A stretch of DNA of 56,186 nt, taken from NCBI GenBank assembly GCA_024698555.1, contig JAILRI010000076.1, forward strand, positions 1-56,186, written 5' to 3'. The translations under genes were made by a program, and so were the position numbers. The stretch's first letter is position 1. Each line of letters begins with the position of its first letter. Source of the DNA: Lachnospiraceae bacterium (GTDB lineage Bacteria; Bacillota; Clostridia; Lachnospirales; Lachnospiraceae). Positions 1 to 5,480 of this stretch are shown piece after piece. The notes beneath the pieces were generated by a model. It searched no databases and had not been told where the DNA came from. It worked only from the letters and a program-made list of their open reading frames with translations.

Positions 1-59
1 TGCTATCGGGATAAGCAGGCAAGCATTCGGTCCAGTTATTTAAGAATCGATGTACTAGC
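1..59. repeat. right arm of a palindromic repeat, cut by window start
   Basis: These 59 bases are identical to 37186-37244, the right arm of a complete palindromic element at 37079-37243. They contain all three right-arm blocks: GGCAAGCATTCGG, TCCAGTTATTT and ATCGATGTACTAG. The left arm presumably lies before the window. Confidence 0.85.
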
Positions 60-86
60 CTCCTGCTCGATCCGATTGGACACCGA

Positions 87-109
87 GAGCCGGCAAGCCG
101 GCTCCTGTC
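87..109. repeat. short REP-like hairpin, CTCCTGTC family
   Basis: A perfect small stem (GAGCCGGC / GCCGGCTC) is followed by CTGTC. Related hairpins with the same CTCCTGTC or TTCTGTC tail occur at 20488-20513, 30017-30041 and 39601-39638. All four are intergenic, which points to a dispersed REP-like family. Confidence 0.6.
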
Positions 110-117
110 ACAAGCCC

Positions 118-250
118 GCGAACTTTCAGTTCGCTCGGTGACCGTTCGCTCGGGGCAGTTTCTTAGAAGTACACTTCTGAAACTGCCCTCTCGCTTATCG
201 CACATATAAACATGGGGCCGCCGCACTTTCCCGGTGCGACGGCCCTTTTT
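118..250 (+). repeat. composite structured repeat ending in a terminator hairpin (copy A)
   Basis: In order: a small hairpin (GCGAACT/AGTTCGC, 118-134), the conserved block GGTGACCGTTCGCTC (137-151), a long hairpin (153-188), the conserved block TCGCTTATCGCACA (191-204), then a GC-rich hairpin (215-245) followed by five T. The same order of parts is found at 15991-16097, at 31072-31202 (reverse strand) and at 44112-44222. The last hairpin plus T-run looks like an intrinsic terminator on the + strand. Confidence 0.7.
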
Positions 251-272
251 CATTCAATCACATTGATATATG

Positions 273-317
273 TTTTTTCACACTGCTATTTGTGCCAAGC
301 CCGAATAGCCACGGATA
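273..317. repeat. 45-nt repeat shared with 34945-34989
   Basis: By eye, 37 of 45 bases match 34945-34989, including TTTTTTCACAC at one end and AATAGCCACG near the other. Both copies lie immediately beyond the 3' end of a gene. The 34945 copy forms a TTTTTTCACA / TGTGAAAAA hairpin. Function unknown. Confidence 0.6.
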
Positions 318-319
318 TA

Positions 320-772
320 TCATTCAAGGGCGCCCATATCCTGAAGCACCTTGATCATGATGTTGGTAAGCTCTTCATCGGATTTGGGATTGTCAAATTC
401 CTTTTTCTCCGCATCGGTCATCTTCTTGAAGATCATCGAAGTGGAAGAATCCTTCAGTGTGATGTTATCGCCGTCTACGGTATAATTGATCTTGTCGCCA
501 TTATCAGCTGTAAACTGCTTTCCATCAAAAGTAAGCTTCTCGTCATCCTCGCCGAACATCTTAAGAGCTGCGGTCTTATCGTCATTGATAACCAGTGCGG
601 CAAAGAATACGCCTTCAGCTGCCAGCTGCTGGATATAATCCGTATCCTGCTCTTCTCCGTCCGCAATCATCTTGGTCAGCTTATAAGAGCCGGCAGACAG
701 CTTTGCTCCGCCGCAGGCAGTCAGTGAAAATACCATAACCAGTGCCAGTAACAGTGCCAATACTTTTTTCAT
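320..772 (-). CDS. small secreted lipoprotein
   Basis: A 150-residue protein with a lipoprotein signal peptide: MKK, a hydrophobic stretch, then the lipobox SLTAC with the lipidated cysteine at residue 20. It is therefore expected on the outer face of the membrane. The mature part is hydrophilic, with short beta-like repeats (DGKQFTADNG, TVDGDNITLKD) typical of small Lachnospiraceae lipoproteins of unknown function. The start has a GGAGG site 8 bases upstream. The gene stands alone, with its own promoter and an inverted repeat at the promoter. No catalytic motif is visible and no specific function is claimed. Confidence 0.8.
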   Translation of the reverse strand: MKKVLALLLALVMVFSLTACGGAKLSAGSYKLTKMIADGEEQDTDYIQQLAAEGVFFAALVINDDKTAALKMFGEDDEKLTFDGKQFTADNGDKINYTVDGDNITLKDSSTSMIFKKMTDAEKKEFDNPKSDEELTNIMIKVLQDMGALE

Positions 773-823
773 TTCTTAATCCTCCGTTTATGTTTCCAAT
801 GTGTATACGCCGGTCCGGACGAA

Positions 824-866
824 CAGACGCAAATATGATTTTAACAGAAGCGTCTGTATATTTCAA
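824..866 (-). promoter_or_regulatory. promoter of the lipoprotein gene with overlapping dyad
   Basis: On the - strand TTGAAA (861-866) and TAAAAT (838-843) are 17 bases apart, a good sigma-A promoter. A perfect inverted repeat, CAGACGC (824-830) and GCGTCTG (850-856), brackets the -10 box and could be an operator. The regulator is unknown. Confidence 0.6.
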
Positions 867-959
867 CTTTTTTCTCCCTGACTTTGAAGATTATCATTTC
901 TCATTCATAAAAAAGCCCTCTGAATGTGCTCTCCTCACTTCATTGTTGACTTGCGAATT

Positions 960-1673
960 CTATTTTCCCTGTTTTTTCCGGATTGCTGCTATTATTTCTT
1001 CAACATTATCAGTGTTGGTAACACCCGGGTATTCTTCTTGAAATTCCAAAAGAATATTTTTGTTTTCTTTTTCTTCTTCCCTGATTCGCTTGTAGAGCTG
1101 CTCGTAATTACGCTCACCCATTACTTTTTCAATAAAAATACGTGAAGATTCCGGCAGAGCCATATATGATCCATAAAGTTCTACTGCGGCCTCTTTTACC
1201 ATATCCATGGTAAGTGGATCGTGTTTCTTTTCCTGCTCCCATAACACTCCTACGACATCAGACAGATCATATTTATACTGACGACCGGACATAAGCTTCA
1301 TCGCAACCAGGTATTTACCTTTTACTGTCCTGAAGGTCACAATATTGGAATATGTCTTATAGTATTCGGAATACCGGTTGATACGCACAGTGTACGACGA
1401 CGTTTTCATAAAATCCGTATTAAGCCAGCCATTCGGAAGATCATATCTGTCCCCAACCGTATTTATAGCATCTTTCATAGATGATGCGGCATTTATAATT
1501 GCGTCCATATCATAAGTCATCTCTCGGAATCCATAATTGATCACTACGGATGCTCCCCCGATAAGGATTATCTCTGCCGTCATCTTATTGCCATTCTGCT
1601 TTCGAAATTCCTTTGCCAATTCCTTAAGGTAGTGGTCAAGATTTTCTTTCGTAAATGGTTTATCAGACAACAT
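960..1673 (-). CDS. nucleotidyltransferase-fold protein (DUF6036-like), putative toxin
   Basis: A 237-residue protein with a nucleotidyltransferase signature near the N terminus: GGAS at about 39-42, then R-x-M-T-Y-D-M-D with acidic residues D55 and D57. This resembles the GG(S/A)...TxDxD pattern of MNT/AbiEii/DUF6036 families, some of which are toxins that modify RNA or proteins. The middle (LVAMKLMSGRQYKYDLSDVV) fits the K-x-x-x-R-x-x-x-D-x-x-D element seen in that group. Its ATG overlaps the end of the upstream XRE-type gene by 11 bases, and its ribosome site (GAGGTAAGGA) lies inside that gene, so the two are translationally coupled as in toxin-antitoxin pairs. The toxin role is inferred from fold and context. 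Confidence 0.65.
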   Translation of the reverse strand: MLSDKPFTKENLDHYLKELAKEFRKQNGNKMTAEIILIGGASVVINYGFREMTYDMDAIINAASSMKDAINTVGDRYDLPNGWLNTDFMKTSSYTVRINRYSEYYKTYSNIVTFRTVKGKYLVAMKLMSGRQYKYDLSDVVGVLWEQEKKHDPLTMDMVKEAAVELYGSYMALPESSRIFIEKVMGERNYEQLYKRIREEEKENKNILLEFQEEYPGVTNTDNVEEIIAAIRKKQGK

Positions 1674-2235
1674 TCCTTACCTCGCTCTCGTAGATATTTA
1701 ATCTTTTAAACTCAGGGATAGAATCCCGTTCAGCTTGTCGAAGTGGTTCCTGAGACTTTAACACTTCACTGCTTAATATGACTCCTGTGGGATAAATCGG
1801 TTTTTCGAGGCGTCGATTTCGTATGTCATTGTACTTTGTACAAAGGGGCAATTCATTGATACGAGACAAATAATCTACCATCGCAAGAAGATACAGTGCT
1901 TCCGGATACCACCCTTTATCATAGAATATCCTGATCTCATCCTTCTTTAATACATCTATTATGAATTCCATATCGCCCATGTCTTTTACTTGATGACAAG
2001 TGTTGCTCTTAAATGTCTCAAACGAACTTCTGTATTCCTGCACGGCGGACTGCAAAATATCTTCAACTGTAATCCCCAGCGTCTTCGCAACTCTATACAA
2101 CGTCCCTGCAGCGCATTTTTTAGGTTCGGCTTTTCCGCTGCATATATCAATGATGGTTGTATGCGGCACTCCGCTCTCTTTACTCAGACGATATTTTGTC
2201 ATATTCTGCCTTTCAAGTTCTTCATTGATAAGCAT
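1663..2235 (-). CDS. XRE-family HTH regulator, putative antitoxin
   Basis: The start is set at 2235 because GGAGGTGGGGTCC precedes that ATG; the longer frame to 2301 would run through the promoter. The 190-residue product has an N-terminal XRE helix-turn-helix (about residues 8-57, MTKYRLSKESGVPHTTI...). The C-terminal ~130 residues match nothing I recognise and may bind the nucleotidyltransferase encoded by the overlapping next gene. A 23-bp palindrome covers the -10 box of its own promoter, as expected for autoregulation by an antitoxin. Confident as a DNA-binding protein, less so as an antitoxin. Confidence 0.75.
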   Translation of the reverse strand: MLINEELERQNMTKYRLSKESGVPHTTIIDICSGKAEPKKCAAGTLYRVAKTLGITVEDILQSAVQEYRSSFETFKSNTCHQVKDMGDMEFIIDVLKKDEIRIFYDKGWYPEALYLLAMVDYLSRINELPLCTKYNDIRNRRLEKPIYPTGVILSSEVLKSQEPLRQAERDSIPEFKRLNIYESEVRNVV

Positions 2236-2259
2236 GGACCCCACCTCCGTTTCGTATAT

Positions 2260-2301
2260 CCGATATATAGAGATTATATCGGCAGACCGACATAAATGCA
2301 A
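2260..2301 (-). promoter_or_regulatory. promoter and palindromic operator of the HTH/nucleotidyltransferase pair
   Basis: On the - strand TTGCAT (2296-2301), a 17-base spacer and TATAAT (2273-2278) form a near-consensus promoter. A dyad CCGATATA-N7-TATATCGG (2260-2282) covers the -10 box, a typical position for repression by the encoded XRE protein. Confidence 0.7.
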
Positions 2302-2438
2302 TATATTTTTCCTAAATAGTAATCAAAATATTTTACCATAGACGAGCAGGTTATTTGCTATGGCGGAGCATTCTTTCAGAAGCAGATGAAGTTTAAGCTG
2401 CTCCGGTCGTGATAACGCAATCATTTGCAAAACAAAAA

Positions 2439-2476
2439 GGGGCGGTCGCACTAAGAAAGTGCGGCGGTCCCCATCT
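2439..2476 (-). terminator. intrinsic terminator, - strand
   Basis: A GC-rich hairpin made of ACCGCCGCAC and GTGCGACCGC arms with a short loop (2440-2472) is followed on the - strand by TTTTTG. It would end a transcript that crosses the long inverted repeat from the right. The hairpin is related to the terminal hairpins at 215-245 and 44189-44222. Confidence 0.6.
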
Positions 2477-2738
2477 TCATATCGCAGCCAGGTTACTTGG
2501 GGCTCTGTCCGGCCACATACCCTTCTGATTTCTGCCGCAACGCCTACGTCAAGCTTCCGTCAAGAATCAGTAATGCTCTCAGGAGAACCTTCGAGCACAA
2601 CTGATTCTAGACGGCGATCTCGACTTCGGCTAAAAACGCGGGTCCGTCGGACAAACGAAATCAGAAGGGTATATGTCCGTCACGAGCCCCAGCTTAAGTT
2701 ACCCTGTGCGATATGAAGACGGAACCACCGCGCTTTCA
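2452..2738 (-). ncRNA. long imperfect inverted repeat; possible structured RNA or decayed MITE
   Basis: About 290 bases fold back on themselves. Outer blocks: ACTTTC..TCTTCATATCGC (from 2455) against GCGATATGAAGA (2708-2719) and onward to 2738. Middle: TGGGGCTC against GAGCCCCA. Inner: ATACCCTTCTGATTT against AAATCAGAAGGGTAT. Tip: GAATCAGT-aa-TGCTC (2564-2578) against GAGCA-ca-ACTGATTC (2594-2608). No convincing ORF is present. On the - strand it ends in an intrinsic terminator at 2439, so it may be transcribed as an RNA. A TATAAT lies upstream near 2816, but I see no good -35 box. An old miniature transposon is the alternative. Confidence 0.5.
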
Positions 2739-2862
2739 GCCTGGTTTACCATAAGCCGGGGTATTTTTTCGCAACTATCCAAAACACTGAATTCCCAAGG
2801 AAAACCACCGGATTATATTTTTTGCCTTTAATTTCATTTTATGATACCACTGTGTAAATCAA

Positions 2863-2912
2863 ATCATCCCGCCAATCGCCAGGTTCTGTTTCGATAAGCG
2901 GGATGATTATTA
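2863..2912. terminator. probable bidirectional terminator or hairpin
   Basis: AATCATCCCGC (2864-2874) pairs with GCGGGATGATT (2900-2910), just beyond the 3' end of the HEPN-like gene. The U-run is weak on both strands, so termination is only probable. Confidence 0.45.
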
Positions 2913-2916
2913 TAGT

Positions 2917-3360
2917 TTAATTCAAGATGCCTGCAAATAAATCCAAATCTTCATTGATTTTATCATAGCGTTCTATTATAACCCTCAATACATTATCATT
3001 TACATTATGAACCAGTCTATCCCTGAGTTTTTTCACCGAGCACTCCATATAGTTTTTATCATTGCTTCCGAAAATACGTTCAATCAGCTGTTTATCACAA
3101 GAAATACCGAAATATTCAAGTACATTGTTAACATCCGCTACGCTTACAAATAAATGCTGTTTTTCTTTCTTAGACAAAACTTTTCCGTTCTTCTCTTTCA
3201 TAGTAATCAGCATTTTCTTATAGAACGCTTCAAGGGAAATATACTTAATCAGAAATGTTGAAACCTGCTTCCTAATATCATCATCCTCCAATATTCGGTT
3301 ATATTGGGCATATTCCGCTTTATAAAAAGTTAATTGATACTTCTTGTCCAAATGCTTCAT
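2917..3360 (-). CDS. small alpha-helical protein with a HEPN-like Rx4H motif
   Basis: A 147-residue, helix-rich protein without signal peptide. Near the C terminus R113-DRLV-H118 fits the R-x4-H motif of HEPN ribonucleases (the catalytic motif in Abi-like and DUF86-type proteins). The rest cannot be assigned by eye. The ATG at 3360 abuts AAAGGAG with no spacing; a TTG at 3351 lies 9 bases after that site and may be the real start. The gene is single, next to the long inverted repeat and about 700 bp from the HTH/nucleotidyltransferase pair, a setting consistent with defence or toxin function. The HEPN call is tentative. Confidence 0.55.
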   Translation of the reverse strand: MKHLDKKYQLTFYKAEYAQYNRILEDDDIRKQVSTFLIKYISLEAFYKKMLITMKEKNGKVLSKKEKQHLFVSVADVNNVLEYFGISCDKQLIERIFGSNDKNYMECSVKKLRDRLVHNVNDNVLRVIIERYDKINEDLDLFAGILN

Positions 3361-3471
3361 CTCCTTTGGGAAGTAAGCTTTTTAACCATCAATACAAGCC
3401 CTGCTCTCATAAGTTATTTTTGAAATAGAACCTTTAAATCCTTTAAACCTATTCCACCGGCAAGTGATATT

Positions 3472-4545
3472 TTAGGGGTTCAGGGTGATTACCATGGCAG
3501 GACGTACGAAGACAATGTCCGTATCCACATAATAGCCGACAGAGAAGACGAAGCCACTTTCGTACACTATCGCAGCACTGCCAGCACCGTTGCCGGGTGA
3601 ACGCAGCCACCACCTACAGGTATCCGTACTTTCTGAATTCCGAGCATATTTCGTTGCTTCGCACACTCTGGTTTCATCATATGTATCGTAATCAGAATCA
3701 AACCCGAAATCCGTATTTATTGATTCCAACTGCGACAGCAGAAAAACCTTATCCTTTGTGTCTTCCCCACCAGCTATATCAAAAATTGCATTATCGAAAT
3801 TCTCAACTGTTGCAGATTTTATCAAATCTTTTTCCTCTTGGTTGAAAGCACTTTCGTAAAACTCCTCGTTTAACCATTTACGAAGAGTACAATCCTCCCA
3901 GACTATATCCACTCCCTCATAGTTATATGGAAGTTTATCCAATGCATATCTGCTGATTACAAAGATATTCTTTTTAGTTTTATCTAAAACTACCCACTCT
4001 ATAGGTTCTTTGCCGTTAGACAGGTTGTTGTCCTGTTCGTAAGTACCAAACTTTATGATACTGCCTTTTTTTACGTTGGAGAAATCATAGGATGTCTTAT
4101 ATCCCATCCCTTCCTTAGTCACAGTGACACTCTTGGGTTCGCTAAATGCGCTGTAGGTCATTGTTCCAAAATTCTTCTCATTATAAGAAAAGACTTTAAC
4201 GGATATCTTGCCAGCTGGTAATGATTTCAAAACCAGACTTCTCTTCTTTGTTCCGTCTTTTTTGATGACTGCATACCTAACATAATCGTCCACATTCCTA
4301 TTCCAGTCAACTCCCTTATAATTCTCATAGGATACATCTCCTTTGACCCACACTACATATCCCTCGGCATTCTTGGTTTTATTGATAGTCACCTTCACAT
4401 CTGTCCCGTTCTTGCCCAGCGAGACCTTTATCTTTGGCACCGGTAATGTGATTGCCTTAGCTTCAACGCCCATCGAAGAAAATACCCCCGCCATGAGCAC
4501 AAACGCCAAAGCAAACGCCAACCATTTTCTAAATTTTTTTTTCAT
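3472..4545 (-). CDS. secreted DUF6273-type protein
   Basis: A 357-residue protein with a Sec signal peptide (residues 1-31, MKKKFRKWLAFALAFVLMAG..., cleavage near VEAKA). Residues ~35-145 look like a fibronectin-III-type beta domain. Residues ~150-357 carry the DUF6273 pattern: IEWVVLDK, LRKWLNEEFY, VFLLSQ, WWLRSPG and a closing VRPAMVITL. DUF6273 occurs in secreted proteins of gut and rumen Firmicutes and its function is unknown. The start has GAGGAGG 7 bases upstream. A perfect consensus promoter and three operator-like sites separate it from a divergent XRE regulator at 4829. Confidence 0.8.
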   Translation of the reverse strand: MKKKFRKWLAFALAFVLMAGVFSSMGVEAKAITLPVPKIKVSLGKNGTDVKVTINKTKNAEGYVVWVKGDVSYENYKGVDWNRNVDDYVRYAVIKKDGTKKRSLVLKSLPAGKISVKVFSYNEKNFGTMTYSAFSEPKSVTVTKEGMGYKTSYDFSNVKKGSIIKFGTYEQDNNLSNGKEPIEWVVLDKTKKNIFVISRYALDKLPYNYEGVDIVWEDCTLRKWLNEEFYESAFNQEEKDLIKSATVENFDNAIFDIAGGEDTKDKVFLLSQLESINTDFGFDSDYDTYDETRVCEATKYARNSESTDTCRWWLRSPGNGAGSAAIVYESGFVFSVGYYVDTDIVFVRPAMVITLNP

Positions 4546-4631
4546 AGATTTACCTCCTCATATTACTAGTCTGCTTTCGCAGCTTGTTTCAGAAGCTCTC
4601 AAAAACACATAATAATTCTCAAAATATACAA

Positions 4632-4743
4632 TTGATAAACCTACAAATATCACCGATTATGAACTGCATATTTATCAAGTATTATAAAGAGAACTTGCTT
4701 ATATGTCAAGATTGTGGTGCTATTATTTGATAAATATACAAAT
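4632..4743. promoter_or_regulatory. consensus promoter with three 17-bp operator-like sites
   Basis: On the - strand TTGACA (4704-4709), a 17-base spacer and TATAAT (4681-4686) form a perfect sigma-A promoter for the DUF6273 gene. Two direct 17-mers, TTGATAAA-N2-TACAAAT at 4632-4648 and 4727-4743 (15/17 identical), and an inverted relative TTGATAAATATGCA at 4662-4678 flank it. They are likely targets of the divergent XRE regulator. Confidence 0.65.
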
Positions 4744-4828
4744 TCATGCAAAGATATGTACCCGGCCTTTTGTCGCTAAATGCCCGTTTTTTATACACCA
4801 ATTATTCAATATGAGAGAAGATTTTGAT

Positions 4829-5200
4829 ATGAATGACGCTTATGATTTTGGTATGATCCTTCAAAAACTCCGCAAGCAACGCGGTTTGACACAAAGTCAG
4901 CTTGCATCTAAAATAGACAAAGAAAGTTCAATCATCAGCCGTTATGAAAAAAACCTGCAGAGTCCGACATTTGAGACAGTAAAGGCATTTGCACGGATTT
5001 TCAATGTTTCTATGGATTATTTATCAGGTTTGGAAAAAGAAACCTCAATTCCTACATATGGGCTGACAGATGAGCAAAGCAGTATTATAAAAGATCTCGT
5101 TGAAGCCTTCAGAATACAGAATAATACCATGAAGGGATTTGACAGCCAGAAAAATGAACGATATCAGCTAATCGGACGAGTAGTATCAAATTTGATTTAA
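4829..5200 (+). CDS. XRE-family transcriptional regulator
   Basis: A 123-residue protein with an N-terminal XRE/Cro-type helix-turn-helix (residues ~8-64; motif LRKQRGLTQSQLASK, then SSIISRYEKNLQSPTFETV and MDYLSGLE). This is the compact one-domain repressor type, with a short helical C terminus that may dimerise. I chose the ATG at 4829 (MNDAYDFG), after GAGAGAAG; an in-frame ATG at 4811 and longer frames to 4703 would include promoter sequence. It is divergent from the secreted DUF6273 gene, and the repeated 17-bp sites between them make that gene its probable target. Ligand unknown. Confidence 0.85.
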   Translation: MNDAYDFGMILQKLRKQRGLTQSQLASKIDKESSIISRYEKNLQSPTFETVKAFARIFNVSMDYLSGLEKETSIPTYGLTDEQSSIIKDLVEAFRIQNNTMKGFDSQKNERYQLIGRVVSNLI

Positions 5201-5337
5201 GAAGGACTAATTGACTCACATATCGGATTTATATTCATTTACTTGGAACTTCTTTCGTAATCTTATAGCCCTTAATAACATGACATCATTTATGTAACTA
5301 ACTCCGCCGCCCCCCTCTATTAGAAAAAAAAGCTCAT

Positions 5338-5426
5338 AAAAAAGCACAATTTGATATGGAAGATTACAATTATTTGTGATATCATCTAATTTAGGTAATC
5401 ATGGGTATCGGGAATTGTGCTTTTTT
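5338..5426 (+). promoter_or_regulatory. leader region of transketolase with a 14-bp inverted repeat
   Basis: AAAAAAGCACAATT (5338-5351) and AATTGTGCTTTTTT (5413-5426) are perfect inverted arms 61 bases apart. The right arm ends in a T-run like a terminator. A possible promoter (TTACAA, 17 bases, TAATTT) lies inside the loop. This could be an attenuator or simply the end of an upstream transcript. The rest of 5201-5480 shows nothing else. Confidence 0.4.
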
Positions 5427-5480
5427 CAATGGTGCGTATACGCGGTACCTGCAAAATCCACTACAGAAAGGACGTTTTTT

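Noticed and set aside
1-60. possible tRNA or tmRNA end
   Set aside because: The sequence is part of a palindromic repeat present again at 37186-37244; no cloverleaf or CCA-stem arrangement.
212-727. 171-codon open frame on the + strand
   Set aside because: Overlaps the lipoprotein gene antisense and starts inside a terminator hairpin; the lipoprotein has a lipobox, ribosome site and promoter.
2459-2716. 85-codon open frame on the + strand across the long inverted repeat
   Set aside because: The sequence is explained by inverted-repeat symmetry; no ribosome site and Arg/Ser-rich product without family features.
5376-5480. 35-residue N-terminal extension of transketolase
   Set aside because: No ribosome site, no family similarity, and it would cover a hairpin/promoter region; the ATG at 5481 has AGAAAGGA.
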